Shown: positions 1 to 5,601, counted from the first letter of the stretch. The stretch is DNA of 7,347 nucleotides from SFDP01 sp051653625 (GCA_051653625.1 JBOFWM010000078.1:1-7347); one strand, 5' to 3'. Notes: generated from the sequence alone by a model not told the origin. Numbers and translations: made by a program.

Positions 1-401
1 TTAAGATATATTTTCTATAATATTTTCCAATTGATACAATAACTTATTGATTAGTACAAGTTTTAAAATATATCTATTCATTTTGAGAATGAACTATTTG
101 TTATTATTGTTTATAATGTTTTTATTTTAATGGATATTAGATTGAAAATAAATTTTCTGAATCCATGGACATTCTTTAGAATCCAAGCTTTCTTTATGAT
201 TATAATCTTATATTTACAGAACTATAAATTCAATATTTTAAATGATTTTCATAGTGTTTTTTTGCGAAGATATCAAAGTTTTTTGTTTAAAAAATAAAAA
301 AAGTATAGGATATTTTGATCAGTATTTTTGATTATATACTAAGTCAAGTAGTATTAATTTTATAGGAGCAGTAAATAAGTTTAATTTACGAGTAATTTGC
401 A
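1..401. other. Gene-free AT-rich leader upstream of lacLM
   Basis: No credible gene lies in this stretch. All three + frames reach stops within the first 42 bases, and the only - strand reading frame at the left edge is a 26-codon ORF (81 down to 1) with no ribosome site. The stretch is extremely AT-rich, with runs of T or A at about 257-263, 279-284, 289-294, 296-302 and 325-329 that could bend the DNA. A small GC-richer island at 159-185 holds the palindrome TCCATGGA (162-169), a repeated GAATCCA (159-165 and 179-185) and a short ATTCT-TT-AGAAT hairpin (171-182). TATTTTGAT (311-319) is nearly repeated at 323-332. I see no intrinsic terminator for any upstream gene here. These signals may be operator or curvature elements, or chance in AT-rich DNA. 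Confidence 0.6.
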
Positions 402-410
402 TTGCTATTA
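394..410 (+). promoter_or_regulatory. Leader motif copy 1, shared with the gldA leader
   Basis: AATTTGCATTGCTATTA here aligns with AATTTAGCTATGCTATTA at 4351-4368, with one gap and two mismatches. The last eight bases, TGCTATTA, are identical. Upstream of each copy is also a TTACGA hexamer (386-391 here, 4332-4337 there). This copy overlaps the predicted -35 of the lacLM promoter. It is a candidate binding site for a regulator common to both operons, possibly the PocR/AraC protein encoded between them. Chance similarity in AT-rich DNA cannot be excluded. Confidence 0.4.
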
Positions 411-430
411 TTTGAGTAAACAATTATAAT
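402..430 (+). promoter_or_regulatory. Predicted lacLM promoter
   Basis: A -35-like TTGCTA (402-407) lies 17 nt before a perfect -10 TATAAT (425-430). The start of transcription would fall near 436-437, giving a leader of about 32 nt that carries the ribosome site. The spacing is ideal for the main sigma factor, but the -35 matches only four of six consensus bases. The -35 lies inside a motif shared with the gldA leader (394-410), so a regulator bound there could compete with or assist polymerase. This is a prediction from pattern alone. Confidence 0.6.
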
Positions 431-444
431 AATATAGCAAATAA

Positions 445-457
445 AAAAGGTGGAGGT
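445..457 (+). promoter_or_regulatory. lacL ribosome binding site
   Basis: AAAAGGTGGAGGT contains a strong GGAGG core (452-456) 12 nt before the ATG at 469, a rather long spacing. The same 13 bases occur before gldA (4428-4440). The doubled GG-TGG-AGG arrangement lets the anti-Shine-Dalgarno sequence pair in more than one register. Confidence 0.75.
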
Positions 458-468
458 AAAGTAAAAAA

Positions 469-2376
469 ATGAATCAATATGATCTGAAATGGCTAGATAA
501 ACCAGAGATATTTCGCGTAAATAAAGTAGAGGCACATAGTGATCATAAGTATTATGAAAATAAGGAAGCTTATGAATCTGGTAATAATTTGTTAACAGAA
601 TCACTTAATGGGATGTGGAAATTTCACTATTCGAAAAATTCAAAGGAAAGACCAACTGATTTTTATCATGCAGATTTTGACGCATCTAATTGGGATGAAA
701 TTAGAGTGCCATCACATATTGAAATGAGTGATTATGATAAAATACATTACATAAATACAATGTATCCGTGGGAAGGGCATATTTATAGAAGACCATCATA
801 TAGTTTGGGGAATAGTGAATTCATTGGACAATTCAGTGAAGCAGAATATAATCCAGTGGGTTCATATTTGTTAAAATTCGATTTAACTAATACGTTTAAA
901 GGAAAAAATGTTTCCGTAGTATTTGCAGGTGTAGAGCAGGCAATGTACGTGTGGCTTAATGGTGAATTTGTTGGATATAGTGAAGATAGTTTTACACCGG
1001 CTGAATTTGATTTGACGCCTTTTATAAAAGAGAAGGACAATGTTTTGGCAGTAGAAGTACATAAAAGAAGTACAGCTGCATTTTTAGAAGATCAAGATTT
1101 TTTTCGATTCTTTGGAATATTTAGACCTGTATTCTTGCATGCAAAACCAAAGATTCATGTTGAAGATTTGACAATAAAGTCTCAATTAAAAAAAGACAAT
1201 ACAAGTGGTGAAATTTCATTTGATTTTAAAATAACGGGCGATATTAATAGTGAAAAGTATAAATTGAAAATACAACTTATAGGATCTACAATAGATAAAG
1301 AAGAAAAACAATTGTTATATTCAGATTTAATAAATATTGATGCAAAACTAAAAATGGATACAGTCACTATTTCTGATATTCTTTTATGGGATAATGAAAA
1401 TCCAAATTTATATTTATGTACATTTGAAGTTGTAGATGAACAAGATAATACAATTGAATTTATTCCTCAAGAAATCGGATTTAGAAGAGTGGAATTAGAG
1501 GATGGTATTATTAAGTTAAATGGGAAAAGATTAATAATTAATGGTGTAAACAGACATGAATGGAACGCACTTTCTGGACGAGTTATTACGCAAGAAGATA
1601 TGGAACAAGATATAACTATTATGCAAAAAAATAATATTAATTCTGTTCGTACAAGTCATTATCCTTCGCAAGTTCCATGGTATTTGCTTTGTGATAAAAA
1701 TGGTCTTTATGTTATGGCGGAATGTAACTTAGAAACACATGGTTCATGGCAAAAGATGGGGGCTGTAGAACCTTCTTGGAATGTACCGGGAAGTATACCT
1801 ATGTGGAAAGAGGCTGTATTGGATAGAGCAGCTAATAACTATCATCTATTAAAAAATCATGTATCGATTCTATTTTGGTCTTTGGGAAATGAATCATATT
1901 CTGGTGATAATATTGCGTATATGAATGAATTTTTCAAACAAATAGATGATACAAGATTAGTGCATTATGAAGGTGTGTTTCATAATGAGCCAGATAAAAA
2001 ACGTATTTCTGATATGGAAAGCCATATGTATAGTAAGCCAGAAGTTATAGAAGAGTATCTTAAAAATAATCCTACAAAGCCGTTTATCCTATGCGAATAT
2101 ATGCATAACATGGGAAATTCTTTAGGCGGAATGAAAAGTTATATGGATTTACTTGATAAATATCCAATGTATCAAGGTGGATTTATTTGGGATTATATTG
2201 ATCAAGCACTTCTTGTTAAAGATACTGTTACAGGTCAAATGGTAATGAGATATGGTGGAGATTTTGATGATAGACCATCGGATTATGAATTTTCTGGAAA
2301 TGGAATTTTATTTGCTGATCGATCAGAAAAGCCAGCAATGCAGGAGGTGAAATATTATTATGGATTGTACAAATAA
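469..2376 (+). CDS. lacL: Beta-galactosidase large subunit (GH2, LacL type)
   Basis: This is the large, catalytic half of a heterodimeric GH2 beta-galactosidase that hydrolyses lactose and other beta-galactosides in the cytoplasm; there is no signal peptide. The 635 residues match the usual LacL length (about 625-630). The N-terminal part (about 1-225) is the jelly-roll sugar-binding domain, including FLEDQD at 205-210, equivalent to the E. coli LacZ region around Asp201. An immunoglobulin-like domain follows, and then the TIM barrel from about 345. Visible active-site motifs are GVNRHEW (359-365), RTSHYPS (394-400), ECNLETHG (418-425, E422 and H424 as likely Mg ligands), SLGNES with acid/base E475, LCEYMHNMGN with nucleophile E543, and FIWDYIDQ (572-579). 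The protein stops where LacZ would continue into its C-terminal domain, which lacM supplies. The start is supported by the ribosome site at 445-457 and the family-typical WLDKPEIFRVN opening. It overlaps lacM by 17 nt. No lac transporter is nearby. Confidence 0.95.
   Translation: MNQYDLKWLDKPEIFRVNKVEAHSDHKYYENKEAYESGNNLLTESLNGMWKFHYSKNSKERPTDFYHADFDASNWDEIRVPSHIEMSDYDKIHYINTMYPWEGHIYRRPSYSLGNSEFIGQFSEAEYNPVGSYLLKFDLTNTFKGKNVSVVFAGVEQAMYVWLNGEFVGYSEDSFTPAEFDLTPFIKEKDNVLAVEVHKRSTAAFLEDQDFFRFFGIFRPVFLHAKPKIHVEDLTIKSQLKKDNTSGEISFDFKITGDINSEKYKLKIQLIGSTIDKEEKQLLYSDLINIDAKLKMDTVTISDILLWDNENPNLYLCTFEVVDEQDNTIEFIPQEIGFRRVELEDGIIKLNGKRLIINGVNRHEWNALSGRVITQEDMEQDITIMQKNNINSVRTSHYPSQVPWYLLCDKNGLYVMAECNLETHGSWQKMGAVEPSWNVPGSIPMWKEAVLDRAANNYHLLKNHVSILFWSLGNESYSGDNIAYMNEFFKQIDDTRLVHYEGVFHNEPDKKRISDMESHMYSKPEVIEEYLKNNPTKPFILCEYMHNMGNSLGGMKSYMDLLDKYPMYQGGFIWDYIDQALLVKDTVTGQMVMRYGGDFDDRPSDYEFSGNGILFADRSEKPAMQEVKYYYGLYK
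2342..2350 (+). promoter_or_regulatory. lacM ribosome binding site inside lacL
   Basis: AGGAGGTGA is a full-length match to the anti-Shine-Dalgarno sequence, ending 9 nt before the lacM ATG at 2360. It lies within the last codons of lacL and fixes the lacM start in the +1 frame relative to lacL. This arrangement suggests translational coupling, which would keep the two subunits at equal levels. Confidence 0.85.
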
Positions 2377-3319
2377 AAAAATAAAAGTTATTTTTGGAGA
2401 TGTAACAATAGGAATTAAAAATGAACAATTTCATTGTATTTTTTCTTATCAAACAGGTGGGTTAGAATCTTTGGTGATTGATGGAAAAGAATGGTTGTAT
2501 AGAACGCCTAAGCCAACATTTTGGAGAGCAACTACAGATAATGATAGGGGATGTGGTTTTCCTTATTCTTCTGGAATGTGGCTTGGAGCAGATATGTTTC
2601 TTAAATGTGTAGATACTCAAATTAAGATTGATGGGAATAGCATAAAAAAACCAGTTGCACCAGAAAATAATAGATATTCAGATCAAGAATATGCACAAAA
2701 TGTAGAAATAACATTTATTTATGAAACTAATACAGCTATAAAAACACAAGTAGAGGTATCTTATACTATAAGTGCAGAGGGAAAAATGGATGTTTCTGTT
2801 CAATATTTTGGAAAAAAAGGATTGCCAGGACTTCCAGCGTTTGGAATGAGATTTGTTATACCTACAATAACACCTGTTTTTGAATATAACGGATTGTCGG
2901 GAGAAACATATCCTGATCGTATGGCAGGAGGAGTGGAAGGAACGTATAAAGTATATGATTTGCCAGTAACAAAATATATTGTTCCGCAGGAATGTGGAAT
3001 GCATATGAATACAAAATGGGTAACATTATATAGAAACACTGTTCTTGATAATACACAAAAGGATTTAGAACAATTTAAATTAACGATACAACAAAAAGAG
3101 AAACCTTTCGCATTTTCTTGTTTACCATATACAGCATTAGAATTAGAAAGTGCAACACATCATGAGGAGCTACCAATTAAAAGACGTACTGTTTTATGTA
3201 TATATGGCGCTGTTCGTGGCGTTGGTGGTATTGATAGTTGGGGAACGGATGTTGAAGAACAATATAGGGTAAGTGGAGAAGAGGATATTAGTTTTTCGTT
3301 TACGATTAACTTGACTTAA
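2360..3319 (+). CDS. lacM: Beta-galactosidase small subunit (LacM type)
   Basis: This is the small subunit that completes the LacL active site; it corresponds to the C-terminal beta-galactosidase domain (Bgal_small_N family) of single-chain LacZ. Its 319 residues are the usual LacM length. Recognisable LacZ-like motifs are KPTFWRATTDNDRG (51-64, compare RAPLDND in E. coli), FGMRFVIP (161-168), YNGLSGETYPDRMAGG (176-191, compare GLGPQENYPDR) and GGIDSWGTDVEEQYRV (289-304). W294 there is equivalent to LacZ Trp999, which contacts substrate. It has no signal peptide and acts in the cytoplasm with LacL. Translation is probably coupled to lacL through the 17-nt overlap and the internal AGGAGGTGA. 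Its stop codon shares a TTAA with the stop of the convergent regulator, so its mRNA must run into that gene before terminating. Confidence 0.94.
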   Translation: MDCTNKKIKVIFGDVTIGIKNEQFHCIFSYQTGGLESLVIDGKEWLYRTPKPTFWRATTDNDRGCGFPYSSGMWLGADMFLKCVDTQIKIDGNSIKKPVAPENNRYSDQEYAQNVEITFIYETNTAIKTQVEVSYTISAEGKMDVSVQYFGKKGLPGLPAFGMRFVIPTITPVFEYNGLSGETYPDRMAGGVEGTYKVYDLPVTKYIVPQECGMHMNTKWVTLYRNTVLDNTQKDLEQFKLTIQQKEKPFAFSCLPYTALELESATHHEELPIKRRTVLCIYGAVRGVGGIDSWGTDVEEQYRVSGEEDISFSFTINLT

Positions 3320-4275
3320 TCATTATATTTTCTAAAAATAGCAGGTGTAATTCCTTCTTGTTTTTTGAAAACTTTGATAAAATAGCCAGGATCACTAAAA
3401 CCTAATTGTTCACTAATTTCAAAAATAGATAGAGTGGTAGTGCGAAGTAAATCCTTTGCCCACTCTATTTTTTTTGTTGCAATATAAGTAGTATAATTTG
3501 TGCCAGTTGTTTTATGAAAAATACGACTGAAATAACTTTTGCTAATATTGCATAAAGTGGAAGCCTTTTCCAAAGAAACAGTTTCGTTTTTGTGATGATA
3601 TATATAATCGATAGCAGGATAAAGAAGTGAGTTAATAGAAATACCATCGAGTTTTGTAAAAGTATTTGATGACAAGCTTTCAATAGAAGCAATATGTGGT
3701 AAATGTTTTGTAGAATAAGAAGTATCGATTAAAGTATCGTATAAATCGCATATCTTATTTTTATCAATTGCTTCTGAAATAATATAATTACATAAGTTGA
3801 AAAGTAAATCAGAAATTTTCATGATATCGTCATAAGGGAGAATAGGTAATTCGTTATAATACATATCGCACTCTAAATTTTTAGTAGTAGATATAATTGT
3901 CTCTAAATTATGTTCCTCTATGGAATCGGATAATCGGACTTGACCGGCCATAAGTGCACCGATATAATTTCCATCTACAATGATTGGAATTGCAATATCT
4001 AAAATATTATAGTGGCACAGATAAATATAAGGTTTATTATTGCGAACAGCTTCTAAACCACCGCGTGAATCACATTTTTCGCAAAGTGAACGTAAGGAAG
4101 GGGTGGTTCTTACTTGTTGGCAAAATCTTGTACAGTTGCTGTGAGTTGTAACGGGAACTCCTTTGTAATCAACTGTAATTAATGCCATTTTTGTATAATT
4201 AGCAAAATCATTTTGTATCCTTTGCCATTTCTCGATATTCAATATTTTATCTAAGCGAAATAATTCGTGTTTCAT
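3316..4275 (-). CDS. AraC-family regulator with PocR sensory domain
   Basis: This is a one-component transcription regulator of 319 residues. Residues about 6-165 form a PocR domain, recognisable from FANYTKMALITVDYKGVPV (24-42), NCTRFCQ (47-53), the CEKC motif (65-68), YLCHYNILDIAIPI (85-98) and GALMAGQVRLS (106-116). PocR domains are proposed to sense small hydrocarbon derivatives; Salmonella PocR responds to 1,2-propanediol. Residues about 220-317 are the AraC DNA-binding domain, with two helix-turn-helix units (about 233-265 and 282-316) ending in the family-typical GFSDPGYFIKVFKKQEGITP. The start has GGGAGGAT (4288 to 4282 on the - strand) at good spacing and a promoter further upstream. 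The gene is divergent from gldA, so it most likely controls glycerol or dihydroxyacetone use; the ligand is inferred, not shown. The 3' end overlaps the lacM stop by 4 nt, and I see no clear terminator for this gene within lacM. Confidence 0.9.
   Translation of the reverse strand: MKHELFRLDKILNIEKWQRIQNDFANYTKMALITVDYKGVPVTTHSNCTRFCQQVRTTPSLRSLCEKCDSRGGLEAVRNNKPYIYLCHYNILDIAIPIIVDGNYIGALMAGQVRLSDSIEEHNLETIISTTKNLECDMYYNELPILPYDDIMKISDLLFNLCNYIISEAIDKNKICDLYDTLIDTSYSTKHLPHIASIESLSSNTFTKLDGISINSLLYPAIDYIYHHKNETVSLEKASTLCNISKSYFSRIFHKTTGTNYTTYIATKKIEWAKDLLRTTTLSIFEISEQLGFSDPGYFIKVFKKQEGITPAIFRKYND
3429..3475 (+). terminator. Intrinsic terminator of lacLM, inside the regulator gene
   Basis: Read on the + strand, ATAGAGTGG (3429-3437) pairs perfectly with CCACTCTAT (3460-3468), and eight T (3468-3475) close and follow the stem. 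A second stem, GCGAAG (3442-3447) with CTTTGC (3454-3459, one G-U pair), stacks directly inside it, leaving a 4-nt bulge and a 6-nt loop. This is a strong Rho-independent terminator about 110 nt past the lacM stop. It lies antisense to codons for the regulator's DNA-binding domain. In the opposite direction the T run is offset and interrupted (CTATTTTT), and translating ribosomes should keep the hairpin from forming, so it looks directional. Confidence 0.8.
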
Positions 4276-4298
4276 ATTTTATCCTCCCATTTTATTCT

Positions 4299-4327
4299 AT
4301 AATAACAAAATTTTGTCTTTATGACAA
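4299..4327 (-). promoter_or_regulatory. Predicted promoter of the PocR/AraC regulator
   Basis: On the - strand a -35 TTGTCA (4327 to 4322) and a -10 TATTAT (4304 to 4299) are separated by exactly 17 nt. Each matches five of six consensus bases. Transcription would start near 4292, just before the ribosome site, giving a very short leader. The spacer contains a perfect 12-bp palindrome (4305-4316), a good position for autorepression. Confidence 0.7.
4305..4316. promoter_or_regulatory. Palindrome in the regulator promoter spacer (candidate operator)
   Basis: ACAAAATTTTGT is a perfect 12-bp palindrome lying entirely between the -10 and -35 of the regulator promoter. An overlapping inverted repeat, TTGTC-N5-GACAA (4313-4327), reaches over the -35. 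A protein bound here would block the regulator's own transcription. The centre lies 42 bp from the centre of a related near-palindrome at 4344-4361. The binding protein is unknown. Confidence 0.45.
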
Positions 4328-4343
4328 GAAATTACGATTACAT

Positions 4344-4361
4344 ATTGCAAAATTTAGCTAT
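4344..4361. promoter_or_regulatory. Second AAATTT-centred near-palindrome (candidate activator site)
   Basis: Centred at 4352/4353, this 18-bp stretch is symmetric at 14 of 18 positions (core GCAAAATTTAGC). It shares CAAAATTT (4348-4355) with the palindrome at 4305-4316 (4306-4313). Its centre would be about 54 bp before the predicted gldA transcription start, where AraC-type activators commonly bind. It overlaps the leader motif at 4351-4368 that is shared with lacLM. Confidence 0.35.
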
Positions 4362-4368
4362 GCTATTA
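4351..4368 (+). promoter_or_regulatory. Leader motif copy 2, shared with the lacLM leader
   Basis: AATTTAGCTATGCTATTA matches the lacLM leader copy at 394-410 except for one gap and two mismatches. TGCTATTA (4361-4368) is exact. It ends 25 nt before the gldA -10, against 14 nt for the lacLM copy, a difference of about one helical turn. It also contains the small inverted repeat TAGC-TAT-GCTA (4355-4365). It is a candidate site for a regulator common to the two operons. Confidence 0.4.
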
Positions 4369-4393
4369 CAGTGTATAAAATGCATAAATATTT

Positions 4394-4399
4394 TATAAT
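4394..4399 (+). promoter_or_regulatory. Predicted gldA-dhaKL promoter (-10 element)
   Basis: A perfect TATAAT is present, but the hexamer 17 nt upstream (4371-4376, GTGTAT) does not resemble TTGACA, and neither do the alternatives at 16 or 18 nt. A consensus -10 with no -35 fits a promoter that needs an activator, consistent with the divergent AraC-family gene. The start would be near 4406, giving a leader of about 41 nt. Confidence 0.55.
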
Positions 4400-4427
4400 A
4401 AAATCAATTATTATAGAAAAAATGAAT

Positions 4428-4440
4428 AAAAGGTGGAGGT
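4428..4440 (+). promoter_or_regulatory. gldA ribosome binding site
   Basis: AAAAGGTGGAGGT places GGAGG (4435-4439) 7 nt before the ATG at 4447, which is optimal. The same 13 bases precede lacL, though there they sit 5 nt further from the start codon. Confidence 0.8.
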
Positions 4441-4446
4441 ATTGAA

Positions 4447-5601
4447 ATGAGAAAAGCATTTATTTGTCCAATGAAATATGTTCAAGGAGAAGATGAATTG
4501 TTGAATTTGGGGTATTTTGTAACAACTTATGGAACTTCGGCATTATTGATCGCGCATAAAGATGATATTAATCGTGTTCGTGAAAAGTTAGATGCTACTG
4601 CTAGCAAATTTAATATTACATTTGTGGAAAGTGATTTTAAAGGGGAGTGTTCTAGAGGAGAGGTAAAAAGATTACAAGAATTAGCAAAAGAAAAAGGATG
4701 TGACTGCACTATTGGACTTGGTGGTGGAAAAGCAATTGATACAGCAAAGTGTGTAGCGGAAGGTGAGGCATTAATTATTGTACCAACGATTGCTGCTACA
4801 GATGCACCAACAAGTCATTCAGCTGTATTGTATGAAGAAGATGGAAGTTTTGATGATTATGCATATTTTAAACAAAGTCCAAGTGTAGTTTTAATTGATA
4901 CTACAATTATTGCAAATGCACCAACTAGATTTTTAGTTTCAGGGATGGGAGATGCATTATCTACTTATTTTGAAGCAAGAGCAAATGTTGAATCTTATGC
5001 AACTGTAAATGCAGGATTACCATGTGGAGCACGTGAAGGATTTGCAAAACCAGCAAGAGGTACAAATGCTGCATTTGCACTTGCAACACTTTGCTACCAA
5101 ACGTTATTAAGTGATGGAAAAAAAGCAAAAATTGCATCAGATAGCAACCTTGTAACGCAAGCATTTGAAAATATTGTTGAAGCAAATATCTTATTGTCAG
5201 GTTTGGGATTTGAAAGTGGGGGATTAGCAGCTGCTCATGCAATTCATGACGGATTAACAATTTTAGAAGGAACGCATCATTATTTTCATGGAGAAAAAGT
5301 TGCATTTGGAACATTAGCACAATTAGTACTTGAAAATAGTAGTGAAGAAGAACTTGAAGAAGTGTTAGAATTTTGTTATGAAGTAGGATTGCCAATTTGT
5401 TTAAGTGATATCGGTGTTCCTGATGTTACCAAAAGCGAATTGATGGAAGTTGCAAAAAAAGCATGCATCAAAGAAGAATCTATTCATTCAATGCCTTTCC
5501 CAATTACAGTAGAAGATGTTGCAGCAGCAATTGCAGTAGCAGATAAACTTGGAATGGAATTTAAAGAAAAAAAGGAGTACGATTGTGAAAAAATTAATTA
5601 A
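4447..5601 (+). CDS. gldA: Glycerol dehydrogenase (NAD+, metal-dependent)
   Basis: This enzyme oxidises glycerol to dihydroxyacetone with NAD+ in the cytoplasm and belongs to the GldA branch of the iron/zinc-dependent alcohol dehydrogenases. Signature segments are LGGGKAIDTAK (91-101, nucleotide binding), PTIAATDAPTSHSAV (113-127, with D119 at the glycerol-binding position), GDALSTYFEARA (168-179), GFESGGLAAAHAIHDG (254-269) and HGEKVAFG (281-288). The likely metal ligands are D169, H264 and H281, by comparison with Bacillus glycerol dehydrogenase (Asp173, His256, His274). At 384 residues it is somewhat longer than the usual 365-370, mainly because of about 12 extra residues around 190-205 (LPCGAREGFAKPARG) and a charged C-terminal tail. 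The tail overlaps dhaKL by 17 nt and encodes that gene's ribosome site. It lies first in an operon with dhaKL, behind a promoter that appears activator-dependent. Confidence 0.94.
   Translation: MRKAFICPMKYVQGEDELLNLGYFVTTYGTSALLIAHKDDINRVREKLDATASKFNITFVESDFKGECSRGEVKRLQELAKEKGCDCTIGLGGGKAIDTAKCVAEGEALIIVPTIAATDAPTSHSAVLYEEDGSFDDYAYFKQSPSVVLIDTTIIANAPTRFLVSGMGDALSTYFEARANVESYATVNAGLPCGAREGFAKPARGTNAAFALATLCYQTLLSDGKKAKIASDSNLVTQAFENIVEANILLSGLGFESGGLAAAHAIHDGLTILEGTHHYFHGEKVAFGTLAQLVLENSSEEELEEVLEFCYEVGLPICLSDIGVPDVTKSELMEVAKKACIKEESIHSMPFPITVEDVAAAIAVADKLGMEFKEKKEYDCEKIN
5571..5577 (+). promoter_or_regulatory. dhaKL ribosome binding site inside gldA
   Basis: AAAGGAG sits 7 nt before a GTG at 5585 and decides the start of dhaKL. 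The ATG at 5549 in the same frame has no ribosome site, and the residues it would add (MEWNLKKKRSTI) are not typical of the family, whereas starting at GTG gives MKKLINQPE. Confidence 0.85.

Noticed and set aside
1..81. A 26-codon ORF on the - strand, starting at 81 and ending with a stop exactly at the window edge
   Set aside because: It has no ribosome site, an in-frame stop lies a few codons upstream of its ATG, its composition is that of random AT-rich DNA, and it shows no recognisable motif.
2351..2390. A programmed +1 frameshift joining lacL and lacM into one LacZ-like chain
   Set aside because: The A-rich overlap could slip, but lacM has its own full AGGAGGTGA and ATG, and separate LacL and LacM subunits are a well-known form of the enzyme.
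2678..3056. Several antisense open frames of 64-108 codons within lacM
   Set aside because: They have low-complexity Cys/Tyr/Phe/Ile compositions and lie opposite strongly conserved LacM motifs, so they are shadows of lacM.
3181..3230. A possible terminator for the regulator on the - strand inside lacM
   Set aside because: The only pairing seen (AAAACAGTACGTCTTTT) is short, A-T based and has no GC-rich stem.
4329..4342. A possible catabolite-control (cre) site in the divergent region
   Set aside because: The half CGATTACA matches the cre consensus, but the other half (AAATTA) does not, leaving four fixed positions wrong. No better cre was found before lacL.
4961..5395. A 144-codon open frame antisense to gldA, rich in Leu, His and Gln
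   Set aside because: It is the mirror of gldA codon usage, with no plausible domain and no ribosome site. The + strand frame has full glycerol dehydrogenase motifs.
5549..5584. An upstream ATG that would lengthen dhaKL by 12 residues
   Set aside because: No ribosome site precedes it, while AAAGGAG sits 7 nt before GTG at 5585 and yields the family-typical MKKLIN opening.
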